Counted from the first letter of the stretch, positions 45,237 through 54,096 are shown. The stretch: DNA of 64,000 bases from Loktanella sp. SALINAS62 (GCF_018263905.1 NZ_JAAFZU010000077.1:112302-176301), one strand, 5' to 3'. The notes: generated by a model from the letters alone, not told the origin. Program-made: numbers and translations.

Positions 45237-46304
45237 ATGAAACATCTGATCACCGGCGCGCTGACCGCCGCCCTGCTGTCGGGCACCGCTGTCGCAGCCT
45301 GGGCGCAGGACGCCACCTATACGCTGCGCGCAACAGCCAATTCGAACGAAAACGACGAAGACTACGACGGCCTTGTCGTGTTCAAGAACTACGTCGAAAG
45401 CGCGTCCAACGGGCAGATCGGCGTGGAATTGTTCATCGGCACGCAGCTGTGTTCCACGGGCGAAGAATGCCTTGAAGGTGTGGCCGAAGGCTCGATCGAC
45501 ATCTATATCTCGACCTCTGGCGGGACCGCGTCGCTGTTCCCCTTTGTGCAGGTGCTGGACCTGCCCTACCTGATGAGCGACGACCGCGTGGCAGAGGCTG
45601 TGCTGGACAACGGATCGCCCTTTGTCGCCACCATGCGCCAAAAGGTCAGCGAAGCCTCCGACGGTCAGGTCCGCCTGATGACGATCGGCAACACCGGCGG
45701 CTGGCGCAACTTTGCCAACACGGTCCGCCCGGTGCAGACACCCGCCGATCTGGAAGGTCTGAAAATCCGCACCGTCCCGGCAGAGCTGCCGCAGGTCCTG
45801 ACCAGCGCGCTGGGCGCATCGCCCACCGGCATCCCGTGGCCAGAATTGTTCACCTCGCTGCAAACCGGCGTCGTCGAAGGCACCAAGAACGGCATCACCG
45901 ACATCATGTCGATGAAATTCCCCGACGCGGGCCTGCAATACCTGACGCTGGACGGGCACGCCTACATGGGCGCACTGTGGTTCATGAACAACGAAAAGTT
46001 CATGGATATGCCCGAAGATCTGCGCAAGGTCGTGGCCGATGGCTTCTACCAGTTGCAGCAGGCGACATTCGCCTCGCCAAAGCGGAAATCCATCGCGGCC
46101 TATCAGGCGTTCACCGATGGCGGCGGCGCCATCTACGTGCCGACACCCGACGAAAAACAGATGTTCCTCGAAGCTGCCGCACCCGTGCAGGACTGGTTTC
46201 GTGAAAACGTCGACGGCGGCAGTGAAGTGCTCGACTCAATGCTCGCCACCGTCGAAGAGGTTCAGACCCAGCTGGATGCGGAATACGCAGCCGAACTGAA
46301 CTGA
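45237..46304 (+). CDS. TRAP transporter substrate-binding protein (DctP)
   Basis: A 355-residue periplasmic protein with signal peptide MKHLITGALTAALLSGTAVAAWA, cleaved before QDATY, and GGGAGAG ahead of its ATG. The DctP pattern is clear: DLEGLKIRTVPAEL with the arginine that usually contacts a substrate carboxylate (here possibly an acid or sulfonate group), and GWRNFANTVRPV. VVEGTKNGITDIMSMKF is the second lobe motif. It ends the monooxygenase/TRAP operon and is followed by a strong terminator. Its ligand could be a sulfonated or carboxylated sugar. Confidence 0.92.
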   Translation: MKHLITGALTAALLSGTAVAAWAQDATYTLRATANSNENDEDYDGLVVFKNYVESASNGQIGVELFIGTQLCSTGEECLEGVAEGSIDIYISTSGGTASLFPFVQVLDLPYLMSDDRVAEAVLDNGSPFVATMRQKVSEASDGQVRLMTIGNTGGWRNFANTVRPVQTPADLEGLKIRTVPAELPQVLTSALGASPTGIPWPELFTSLQTGVVEGTKNGITDIMSMKFPDAGLQYLTLDGHAYMGALWFMNNEKFMDMPEDLRKVVADGFYQLQQATFASPKRKSIAAYQAFTDGGGAIYVPTPDEKQMFLEAAAPVQDWFRENVDGGSEVLDSMLATVEEVQTQLDAEYAAELN

Positions 46305-46325
46305 ACCACCCACATCACACGCACA

Positions 46326-46351
46326 GGGGCCGCATCACGCGGCCCCTTTTT
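46326..46351 (+). terminator. Rho-independent terminator of the TRAP operon
   Basis: GGGGCCGC-ATCAC-GCGGCCCC is an 8-bp perfect stem (46326-46346) followed at once by TTTTT, 21 nt after the dctP stop. This is a textbook intrinsic terminator on the + strand. Confidence 0.9.
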
Positions 46352-46365
46352 CATGTGGTCCTGTG

Positions 46366-46423
46366 GCATCATCTTGCCTGAAATACTCCGGGGGAGCGCC
46401 GCAGGCGCGGGGGCAGCGCCCCC
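46366..46423. repeat. Intergenic repeat, copy B
   Basis: Same layout as copy A (43005): GCATCATCTTGCC, AAATACTCCGGGGGA, hairpin GCGCCGCAGGCGC, then GGGGGCAGCGCCCCC. It lies between the TRAP terminator and the xylB stop. A CGTCACyTGT unit recurs three times in the following 46428-46480. Confidence 0.75.
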
Positions 46424-46453
46424 TCACCCGTCACCTGTCCACCCCCGAACCCG

Positions 46454-47887
46454 TCACTTGTCCGTCACCTGTGCATAACCCGCCCGATACCGCGCATGGG
46501 CCTCTGCAAAGGCATCGTGCAGACGGGCGTCCGGTTCCACCACGCGCGCGATCTGCGGCGGCGTCGCGATCTCGACCCCGGCACCGGTCGCGGCCATCAG
46601 GCCCAGCCGTGCTGCACCGAATGCCCCGCCGAAATCACCCGACACCGGGATTTCGACCGGCAGGTCCAGCGCCGTGGCGATGGCCTGCACCCAATAATCC
46701 GACCGTGTGCCGCCACCGACACCGATCAGGCGGTCGATCCGGGTGCCGGTGCCGGTCAGCGCGTCGAAACTGTCGCGGAACGCATGTGTCACGCCTTCCA
46801 GCACAGCACGGGTGATCGCGTCGCGGTCGGTGGCGTGGTCCAGATGCAGCAACTGGCCGCGCACCTCTGCATCGTTGTGCGGCGTGCGCTCGCCCCCCAG
46901 ATAGGGCAGGAACAGCGTCCGCCCCGGCGCGCGCAATGGCCCCAGACCGGCGGTCAAGTCGGCGGCCTTGGCCCCTGCCACGGCGGCCCACCAGTTGATC
47001 GCGTCGCCTGCGGCCAGAATGACGCCCATCTGGTGCCACGTGTCCGGCAGCGCGTGGCAAAAGGTATGCACCGCACTGGCCGCATCCGGCTGGTAGCTGT
47101 CGCTGGCCGCAAACAGCACGCCCGACGTGCCCAGCGACACGAACGCCTGCCCCGGCTGCACCACGCCCACACCCACGGCGCTGGCAGCATTGTCGCCGCC
47201 ACCCCCCGCCACCGGCACGGCGGACATGCCCCATTCGGCGGCCAACGCGGGGCGCAAGCTGCCCGACACCTGCGATCCTTCGACCAGACGCGGCATCGCG
47301 TCACGGTCAAGCCCGGTCGCCGCCAGCAGATCGTCCGACCAGTCGCGCGCCGCGACGTCCAGCCAGCTGGTGCCGGCGGCATCCGACATTTCGGCCACGT
47401 GTTCGCCGGTCAGCCACAGGCGCAGGTAATCCTTGGGCAGCAGCACCTTGGCGGTCCGGGCAAACAGATCGGGTTCATGGTTACGGACCCATGCCAGTTT
47501 CGGCGCGGTGAAACCCGCAAAGACGATATTGCCGGTCAGACGGCGGAAATCGGGGTTGTCGTCCAGCACCGCGGCTTCGGATGCGGCACGGGTGTCGTTC
47601 CACAGGATACAGGGCCGCAGCACCGCGTCATCCGCATCCAGCAGGGTCGCGCCGTGCATATGCCCCGACAGCCCGATTCCCCGCACCGCCGACAGATCGG
47701 CGCGCGCCTTGAGCTGGCCCATCACCTGCGTCGCGGCCGCGATCCATGCCGCCGGGTCCTGTTCGGACCAGCCGTCATGGGGGCGTTGCACGGTCAGGTC
47801 GGCGACCGCCTCTGCCACGACGTTCTGCTGATCGTCGATGACGATCCCCTTCAGACCAGAGGTCCCCAGATCCAAACCGATATACAT
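46454..47887 (-). CDS. xylB: Xylulokinase
   Basis: A 477-residue FGGY carbohydrate kinase (start MYIGLDLGTSG, AAAGGA 7 nt upstream). The phosphate loop is IGLDLGTSGLKGIV and xylulokinase-type GLSGHMHGATLLD lies near 76-88. ILWNDTRAASEA holds the catalytic aspartate region, and GGGGDNAASAVGVGVV and GVGGGTRSDYWVQ are the ATP-binding motifs of the second domain. It phosphorylates xylulose or a related ketose. It is convergent with the TRAP operon and has no xylA or regulator next to it. Confidence 0.9.
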   Translation of the reverse strand: MYIGLDLGTSGLKGIVIDDQQNVVAEAVADLTVQRPHDGWSEQDPAAWIAAATQVMGQLKARADLSAVRGIGLSGHMHGATLLDADDAVLRPCILWNDTRAASEAAVLDDNPDFRRLTGNIVFAGFTAPKLAWVRNHEPDLFARTAKVLLPKDYLRLWLTGEHVAEMSDAAGTSWLDVAARDWSDDLLAATGLDRDAMPRLVEGSQVSGSLRPALAAEWGMSAVPVAGGGGDNAASAVGVGVVQPGQAFVSLGTSGVLFAASDSYQPDAASAVHTFCHALPDTWHQMGVILAAGDAINWWAAVAGAKAADLTAGLGPLRAPGRTLFLPYLGGERTPHNDAEVRGQLLHLDHATDRDAITRAVLEGVTHAFRDSFDALTGTGTRIDRLIGVGGGTRSDYWVQAIATALDLPVEIPVSGDFGGAFGAARLGLMAATGAGVEIATPPQIARVVEPDARLHDAFAEAHARYRAGYAQVTDK

Positions 47888-47989
47888 CTCAAAATCCTTT
47901 CGTTGTCGCACAGCACGTTAGCCCCGATTGCCCCCGGTGACGAGGGGCAAGACCGTCCGCCGAATTGACCGGCGCACCGGAACGGACTA

Positions 47990-48004
47990 GAACAAAAGAA
48001 GAAC
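47990..48004 (+). promoter_or_regulatory. LexA (SOS) box
   Basis: GAAC-AAAAGAA-GAAC fits the alphaproteobacterial LexA consensus GAAC-N7-GAAC exactly. It lies 19 nt upstream of the imuA start, in the position to cover a promoter, and predicts DNA-damage induction of the whole mutagenesis cassette. Confidence 0.9.
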
Positions 48005-48023
48005 AAATGGAATCGGACGCCCC

Positions 48024-48686
48024 GTGCAGAACCCGTCAGACACAGTCTTTCCCGGTGCGGACCGGATCACCGAAACGGTGTATCCGCTGGACGCCACGCT
48101 GTCGGAACTTTTCGCCACCAGCACGCTGGATGCGGCGGTGACGGGCTTTGCCTGCGCGCAGCTGGCGGGGTTTGCGGGGGACGACCGTCCGGTCCTGTGG
48201 GTGCAGGACCGGCTAAGCCGGCGTGAGGCCGGGCGCCCCTGCCTTGCGGGCCTGCCGCATGGCCTGAAGCTGCTGCATGTGATGGCGAACCGCCCTGTGG
48301 ATGTGCTGTGGGCGATGGAAGAAGCGCTTTACAGTGCCGGCGTCTGTGCCGTGCTGGGGGAAATCTGGGGCGATCCGCCAGCGCTTGATTTCACCGCGAC
48401 CAAACGCCTTGCCCTGCGGGCAGAGGCAAAGGCCGTGCCTGCCCTGCTGATCCGCCGTGCGGCCACCCCGAACCTGAGCGCGGCACGCCAGCGCTGGCGT
48501 ATCGGTGCCCTGCCCGCCCTGTCGGACCCTTATGACAACCGTGCACCCGGCGCGCCCCTGTGGCAGGCGGACCTGTTTCGCGCCCGTGGCCGTGCCCCCG
48601 GCGCATGGGTCGCCCGGCAGGATGCGCGCGGTCTCGTGCTCAGCCATACGACCCAGCACGATGTCGCCCGTCAGGCCATCGCCTGA
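48024..48686 (+). CDS. imuA: ImuA family SOS mutagenesis protein
   Basis: A 220-residue RecA-like protein (start GTG, MQNPSDTVFPGADR). PVLWVQDRLSRREAGRPC and ALYSAGVCAVLGEIWGD are diagnostic of alphaproteobacterial ImuA, which lacks a working Walker A motif. It acts with ImuB and DnaE2 in error-prone translesion synthesis. A LexA box precedes it and imuB begins 20 nt after its stop. Identification rests on both sequence and gene order. Confidence 0.88.
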   Translation: MQNPSDTVFPGADRITETVYPLDATLSELFATSTLDAAVTGFACAQLAGFAGDDRPVLWVQDRLSRREAGRPCLAGLPHGLKLLHVMANRPVDVLWAMEEALYSAGVCAVLGEIWGDPPALDFTATKRLALRAEAKAVPALLIRRAATPNLSAARQRWRIGALPALSDPYDNRAPGAPLWQADLFRARGRAPGAWVARQDARGLVLSHTTQHDVARQAIA

Positions 48687-48706
48687 CCGCGTCGGGGGAT
48701 GCGACC

Positions 48707-50419
48707 ATGACCCAACAGATGCGCCTGACCTGTCCTGCCCCGCAGACCGACGCGGATACGCCGCTGCCCCGGCATGCCATGCGGCCCACAGGCGGCGCCG
48801 TGGACACCGGACAGATCGCCATGACCGGAACAGGTGTGACCACCACCGGCGATGCGGAACCCGCACCGCGCATGGGCCGCGATGCGCTGTCGCGCCGGAT
48901 CGTCAGCATCCAGTTCGAAGATCTGGCCATCGCCCGCTGGCTGCGCTGGGCCACCCAGCGACACGACGCGCCCCCTGACGACCTGCCGGTGATTCTTGCC
49001 GTGGATGGGGCGCATGGCCCGGTGGTCTATGCAGTCAATCGGGCCGCCCGCTGTGCAGGGCTGCAACCCGGCGCGCGGGTCGTGGACATGCGCGCATTGT
49101 GCCCGCAGGTGCGCGTCGCCTGGGCTGATCCCGACGGCGATCGTTTGGCGCTGGAACGGCTGATGCTTTGGGCGCGGCGGTGGTGCCCCTGGACCGCGCT
49201 GGATGGCTGCGACGGGCTGGTGCTGGACACCACCGGGTCGGACCACCTGTGGGGGGGCGAAGCCGCGCTGCTGCGCGATATGGAAGGCCAGTTCAGCCTG
49301 CTGGGCCTGTCGACACGGCTGGCCATGGCACCGACCCACGGTGCCGCTTGGGCGCTGGCCCGGTTCGGCCCTGTGCGCGCCGTCGTGCCCCCCGACAGGC
49401 TGGCGCAGGCCACCGCCCCGCTGCCCGCGCGCGCGCTGCGGCTGGATGGCGATACGGTGCTGTTGCTGCAACGGCTGGGGCTGAAGACAATCGGTGATCT
49501 GGCCGCCGTGCCACGGGTCAGCCTGGCGCGACGCTTTGCGCAGACGGCACTGGCACACAACCCGCTGGCCCGGCTGGACCAGTTGCAGGGAAGGCTGCCC
49601 GAACCCGTCAGCGCCGAACGTGAACCCCCCCGGTTCGCGGTGCAGGCCCGGCTGGCGGAACCGGTGCAGGACCCGGTCCCGCATCTGCCTGCCCTGTGTG
49701 CCGAACTGTGTGCCGCACTGGAGGCTGCGGATTGCGGCCTGCGCCGCCTGACGGTGACGGTGTACCGCGCGGACGGCGAAGTCTCTGCCGTGACCGCCGC
49801 CACCGCGCGACCCAGCCGCGATCCAGCACATCTGCTGCGGTTGTTCGACGACCGGCTGGACCGGATCGATCCGGGGTTCGGTTTCGATCTGATCACCCTG
49901 ACCGCCGATGCGACAGAGGATCTGGCCCGGGTGCAGACCCGGCTGGACGGGCGCGCGGACGATGGCGCGCAACTGGCCCGTCTGATCGACCGGCTGGTGG
50001 CGCGGCTGGGCCATGCAGCGGTGCAGGTGCCGGTGCCCCTGCCCAGCCATATTCCCGAACGTGCGGCGGGCTGGCTGCCCGCGATGTCGGGGCGGGATGC
50101 AAATGCGATGACACGACCCGCGCACCCGCGCCCGCCCTGCCTGTTCGATCACCCCGAAGAAATCCGCGTGCTTTACGCCGTCCCCGAAGGCCCGCCCGCC
50201 CAGTTCGTCTGGCGCAGACAGACCCACAGGGTCACGCGGTTCGCCGGTCCCGAACGGATCGCGCCGGAATGGTGGAACGATCGCCCCGGCACCCGGCTGC
50301 GCGATTATTACCGGGTCGAAGCGCAATCCGGCCATCGGTTGTGGATCTACCGCGACGGCGTGCTGGGGGATGACCGGGGCGATGTGCCGCGCTGGTTCGT
50401 GCACGGATGCTTTGCGTGA
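48707..50419 (+). CDS. imuB: ImuB, inactive Y-family polymerase homologue
   Basis: A 570-residue protein starting at MTQQMRLTC (GGGGGA 7 nt upstream). The Y-family palm/finger pattern begins near residue 60 (IVSIQFEDLAIARWLRW), where active polymerases have DxD. The second acidic motif is replaced by LVLDTTGSDHLWGG, so catalysis is not expected. The helix-hairpin-helix LLLQRLGLKTIGDLAAVPR, a little-finger region and a C-terminal ImuB domain (PEWWNDRPGTRLRDYYRVE...HGCFA) follow. It works as the adaptor linking DnaE2 to the sliding clamp. The first 55 residues are poorly conserved. Confidence 0.92.
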   Translation: MTQQMRLTCPAPQTDADTPLPRHAMRPTGGAVDTGQIAMTGTGVTTTGDAEPAPRMGRDALSRRIVSIQFEDLAIARWLRWATQRHDAPPDDLPVILAVDGAHGPVVYAVNRAARCAGLQPGARVVDMRALCPQVRVAWADPDGDRLALERLMLWARRWCPWTALDGCDGLVLDTTGSDHLWGGEAALLRDMEGQFSLLGLSTRLAMAPTHGAAWALARFGPVRAVVPPDRLAQATAPLPARALRLDGDTVLLLQRLGLKTIGDLAAVPRVSLARRFAQTALAHNPLARLDQLQGRLPEPVSAEREPPRFAVQARLAEPVQDPVPHLPALCAELCAALEAADCGLRRLTVTVYRADGEVSAVTAATARPSRDPAHLLRLFDDRLDRIDPGFGFDLITLTADATEDLARVQTRLDGRADDGAQLARLIDRLVARLGHAAVQVPVPLPSHIPERAAGWLPAMSGRDANAMTRPAHPRPPCLFDHPEEIRVLYAVPEGPPAQFVWRRQTHRVTRFAGPERIAPEWWNDRPGTRLRDYYRVEAQSGHRLWIYRDGVLGDDRGDVPRWFVHGCFA

Positions 50420-50429
50420 CGGGCCGGGT

Positions 50430-50472
50430 TCGGGGGGCCAGCCCCCCCGGGATATTTTTGGCAAAAAGAAGC
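50430..50472. repeat. Intergenic repeat, copy C (inverted)
   Basis: GGGGGGCCAGCCCCCCCGGGATATTTTTGGC ... AAAAAGAAGC region, the reverse orientation of the repeat family, starting 11 nt after the imuB stop. It pairs with copy D to make a 130-bp spaced inverted repeat. Confidence 0.7.
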
Positions 50473-50600
50473 AACAACTCTTTAACACTTCGGAGTCACT
50501 GTGACCCCACGGTACAGGCGGGGACGCTGATGACCGTGCAAGGAGAAGGCGGTCCGTTTCCTGACGGGGCGGACCGCTGGACCGACCTTGGGGTTTGCGG

Positions 50601-50660
50601 GCTTCTTCTTGCCGCAAATATCCCGGGGGGGCCGCCGCAGGCGGCGGGGGCTGCGCCCCC
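50601..50660. repeat. Intergenic repeat, copy D
   Basis: GCTTCTTCTTGCCGCAAATA, then TCCCGGGGGGG, hairpin GCCGCCGCAGGCGGC and GGGGGCTGCGCCCCC. It ends about 20 nt before the dnaE2 start and probably lies in its 5' untranslated region. Confidence 0.7.
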
Positions 50661-50680
50661 ATGCCACCCCGATGCGGGGG

Positions 50681-53600
50681 ATGCCCCCGGTGCCTGAGAC
50701 CGACAATATCCATCCCCGCCACACCCTGCCGGAGGACGGGATTTACACACCCAACCGCCGGTCGCCCTATGTCGAACTGGGGGTGTTCACCTGCTTTTCG
50801 TTCCTGCGCGGCGCCTCGGACGCGGCGGATTTCGCCGCAGAGGCCTGGGCGCTGGGCTACGATGCGCTGGGTTGTGCGGACCTCAATTCACTGGCCGGGG
50901 TGGTCCGCGTCCATACAGAGGCGAAAAAGGCCAGCATGCGTCCGGTGATCGGGGCGCGCATCGCCTTGCGGACGGGCGAGGTGTTTCTGGCCTATCCGCG
51001 CGACCGGGCCGCCTATGGCCGGTTGAGCGCGCTGATTTCCAAGGGACGGCGCCATGATGCGGACGGGCGCTGGCAGGCCAAGGGGGTTTGCGATCTGACG
51101 CTGGACGATCTGGCGGCTCATGCAGACGGCGTGCAGCTGATCGTGGTGCCGCCCGACGATCTGGACGGGTTCGCGCGCACCCTGCCCGCGCTGGTCCGGC
51201 GTCTGCCGACGCTGCGCCATGTTGCGGCAAGCTACCTGTATCGCGGCTGCGACCGGGCGCGGATCAACCGGCTGGATGGCATCGCGGGCCAGACCGGGCT
51301 GAAGCTGCTGGCGACCAACGACGTGCTGTATCATGCGCCCGACCGCCGGCCCCTGCAGGACGTGATGACCTGTATCCGTCACAAGACCACACTGGCCAAG
51401 GCAGGTTACCTGCTGGAAGCGAACGCCGAGCGCCATCTGAAATCTCCCAGCGAAATGCAGCGCCTGTTCGCGGAATGGCCGCATGCCATCGCCGCCACGC
51501 GGGCGGTGGCGGACGCCTGCCAATTCGATCTGACCGAACTGGCCTATGAATATCCGTCCGAAGTGATCCCGCAAGACATGACGGCGCAGGCCTATCTGGA
51601 ACAGCTGACATGGGAGGGTGCGGCGCAGCGCTATCCCGATGGGGTGTCCGACGCGACGCGTGCGGTGATCCACAAGGAACTGGCGATGATCCGGAAACTG
51701 GATATCGCCCAGTATTTCCTGACGATCCACGACATCATCCGCTTTGCCCGCGAAGAGGCAAAGCCGCCGATCCTGTGTCAGGGGCGTGGATCGGCGGCCA
51801 ATTCCGCCGTCTGTTACGTGCTGGGGATCACCGCCGTGGACCCCACGCAGCACGCGCTGCTGTTCGAACGCTTCATCAGTGAAGAACGCCGCGAGCCGCC
51901 CGATATCGACGTGGATTTCGAACACGAACGCCGCGAGGAAGTGATCCAGCATATCTATGCCAAATACGGGCGCGACCGCGCCGGGCTGTGCGCGACCGTG
52001 ATCCATTATCGCCCCCGGTCCGCGATCCGCGAAGTGGGCAAGGTCATGGGCCTGTCAGAGGACGTGACCGGCGCGCTGGCGAAAACCGTCTGGGGCAGTT
52101 TCGGGCGCGAGATCGCGGACAAGAACGCCGACGAGGCGGGCGTCGATCTGACCGATCCGCTGATCCGGCGCACGATGATCGTGGCGCGGCAGATGATCGG
52201 GATGCCGCGTCATCTGGGCCAGCACGTCGGCGGGTTCATCCTGACGCAGCGCAAGCTGACCGAAACCGTACCCATCGGCAACGGCGCGATGCCCGACCGC
52301 ACCTTTATCGAATGGGACAAGGACGATATCGACGCGCTGGGAATCCTCAAGGTGGATATTCTGGCACTGGGCATGCTGACCTGCATCCGCAAGTGTTTCG
52401 ACCTGATTTCAGCGCATTATGGGCAGGACTGGACGCTGGCCAGCGTCCCGCAGGAAGATCCACGCGTCTACAACATGATCTGCCGGGGCGACACGGTGGG
52501 CGTGTTCCAGATCGAAAGCCGTGCGCAGATGAACATGCTGCCGCGCCTGCAACCGCGCACCTTTTACGATCTGGTGATCGAGGTCGCGATCGTCCGGCCC
52601 GGCCCCATTCAGGGCGACATGGTGCATCCCTATCTGCGCCGCCGGTCGGGGCAGGAACCGGTCAGCTACCCCTCGCCCGGGGCGCCGCACGACCCGGCAG
52701 AGCTGAAGAACATTCTGGGCCGCACGCTGGGGGTGCCGATCTTTCAGGAACAGGCGATGAAAATCGCCATCGACGCCGCCGAATTCAGCCCGGCAGAGGC
52801 GAACGAGTTGCGCAAGGCCATGGCCACATTCCGCAGTCGCGGCACCATCGCGCTGTTGCAGGACAAGATGGTCGGCCGGATGGTCAGGCGCGGCTATGAC
52901 GCGGATTTCGCGCAGCGCTGTTTCGACCAGATCAAGGGGTTCGGGGAATACGGCTTTCCCGAAAGCCACGCGGCGAGTTTCGCGCAGCTGGTCTATGTCT
53001 CCTGCTGGCTGAAACATCATTACCCGGCGGCCTTTACCACCGCCTTGCTGAATTCCCAGCCGATGGGGTTCTATGCGCCCGCGCAACTGGTGCGCTGTGC
53101 GCGCGATCACGGGGTCGAGGTGCGGCCCGTCGATGTGAACACATCCGACTGGGACAATACGCTGGAACCCAAGGGTCGGGGGTTCGCGATCCGGCTGGGG
53201 ATGCGCCAGATCGGCGGGTTGCGCGCCGATGCCGCCGCCCGGATCATGGCCGCACGCAACACGCCTTATCGTGACATTGCGGATCTGCACAGTCGTGCGG
53301 GGATCACCGCCCCCATCGTGCGCCGTCTGGCAGAGGCGGACGCCGTCCGTTCTTTGTGGGTGGACCGGCGGCAGGCGCTGTGGGACGCCAAGGGCCTGCG
53401 CGATGCCCCCGACCTGCCGCTGTTTCAGGACGGCAGCGACGAAGGGTCAGAGGTGCCGGTGCCCCTGCCCGCGATGCCGGTCTGCGAACAGGTGGTTGCG
53501 GATTACCAGACGCTGCGGCTGTCGCTGAAGGCGCATCCGGTGTCATTCCTGCGCCGGTCCATGACGCGGCAGGGCTATGCCAGCACCGCCGATCTGGACC

Positions 53601-53995
53601 GCGCCGCGAACCGCAAACCGATCCGGCTGGCGGGTATCGTGCTGATCCGCCAACGCCCCGGCAGCGCCAAGGGCGTCTGTTTCATCACGCTGGAAGACGA
53701 ACACGGCGTCGCCAATATCGTCGTCTGGCCCAAGGTCATGGAAACCTATCGCAAGGCGGTGATGCAGGCCCGGCTGCTGGCGGTCAAAGGTTATATCCAG
53801 CGCGATGCCGACATCGTCCATATCGTCGCGACAGAACTGATCGACCGCTCTGATGCGCTGCTGCGGCTGGCCCCGGACGCCATGCCGGTCGCGGTATCCC
53901 GCGCCGATCACGTAACCAAACCACTGCCCGCCGGTGGCGGACGTCAGCACCCGCGCAATGTGCGGATCATCCCCAAAAGCCGCGACTTTCACTGA
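50681..53995 (+). CDS. dnaE2: Error-prone DNA polymerase III alpha subunit DnaE2
   Basis: About 1104 residues. The true start is uncertain: ATG 50681 (MPPVPETD) is given, with a GTG at 50690 having GGGGG 9 nt upstream. The PHP domain begins YVELGVFTCFSFLRGASDAADFAAEA. The polymerase active site is PPDIDVDFEHERREEVIQHIY, and CQGRGSAANSAVCYVLGI and DILALGMLTCIRKCFDLI are conserved C-family motifs. An OB-fold follows near the C-terminus (IRLAGIVLIRQRPGSAKGVCFITLEDE). It synthesises past lesions with ImuA/ImuB under SOS control. A 261-bp repeat-containing spacer separates it from imuB. Confidence 0.95.
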   Translation: MPPVPETDNIHPRHTLPEDGIYTPNRRSPYVELGVFTCFSFLRGASDAADFAAEAWALGYDALGCADLNSLAGVVRVHTEAKKASMRPVIGARIALRTGEVFLAYPRDRAAYGRLSALISKGRRHDADGRWQAKGVCDLTLDDLAAHADGVQLIVVPPDDLDGFARTLPALVRRLPTLRHVAASYLYRGCDRARINRLDGIAGQTGLKLLATNDVLYHAPDRRPLQDVMTCIRHKTTLAKAGYLLEANAERHLKSPSEMQRLFAEWPHAIAATRAVADACQFDLTELAYEYPSEVIPQDMTAQAYLEQLTWEGAAQRYPDGVSDATRAVIHKELAMIRKLDIAQYFLTIHDIIRFAREEAKPPILCQGRGSAANSAVCYVLGITAVDPTQHALLFERFISEERREPPDIDVDFEHERREEVIQHIYAKYGRDRAGLCATVIHYRPRSAIREVGKVMGLSEDVTGALAKTVWGSFGREIADKNADEAGVDLTDPLIRRTMIVARQMIGMPRHLGQHVGGFILTQRKLTETVPIGNGAMPDRTFIEWDKDDIDALGILKVDILALGMLTCIRKCFDLISAHYGQDWTLASVPQEDPRVYNMICRGDTVGVFQIESRAQMNMLPRLQPRTFYDLVIEVAIVRPGPIQGDMVHPYLRRRSGQEPVSYPSPGAPHDPAELKNILGRTLGVPIFQEQAMKIAIDAAEFSPAEANELRKAMATFRSRGTIALLQDKMVGRMVRRGYDADFAQRCFDQIKGFGEYGFPESHAASFAQLVYVSCWLKHHYPAAFTTALLNSQPMGFYAPAQLVRCARDHGVEVRPVDVNTSDWDNTLEPKGRGFAIRLGMRQIGGLRADAAARIMAARNTPYRDIADLHSRAGITAPIVRRLAEADAVRSLWVDRRQALWDAKGLRDAPDLPLFQDGSDEGSEVPVPLPAMPVCEQVVADYQTLRLSLKAHPVSFLRRSMTRQGYASTADLDRAANRKPIRLAGIVLIRQRPGSAKGVCFITLEDEHGVANIVVWPKVMETYRKAVMQARLLAVKGYIQRDADIVHIVATELIDRSDALLRLAPDAMPVAVSRADHVTKPLPAGGGRQHPRNVRIIPKSRDFH

Positions 53996-54096
53996 CGCCG
54001 TGCAACCACGCACATAGCGGCATTGCATCGGCGCAGGTTGCACCCGCGCCCAAAAAGGCAGACTGACAGGACAACCCCGACAAAGGCCCGCACCCG

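Noticed and set aside
46428..46480. Three CGTCACyTGT units at the xylB 3' end
   Set aside because: One unit is the xylB coding end itself; the other copies look like a short local duplication with no evident function.
47980..47993. Second GAAC half-site giving GAAC-N6-GAAC next to the LexA box
   Set aside because: The spacing is six, not seven, so it does not fit the alphaproteobacterial LexA consensus; only 47990-48004 is called.
50407..50697. 96-residue plus-strand open frame between imuB and dnaE2
   Set aside because: It runs through both intergenic repeats, is low-complexity (Gly/Pro/Ala), and has no credible ribosome site; the region is better explained as repeat-bearing spacer.
48024..53995. 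Idea that the mutasome is part of a mobile island
   Set aside because: Composition and gene order are the ordinary chromosomal form in this group, and no integrase, tRNA or direct repeats flank it.
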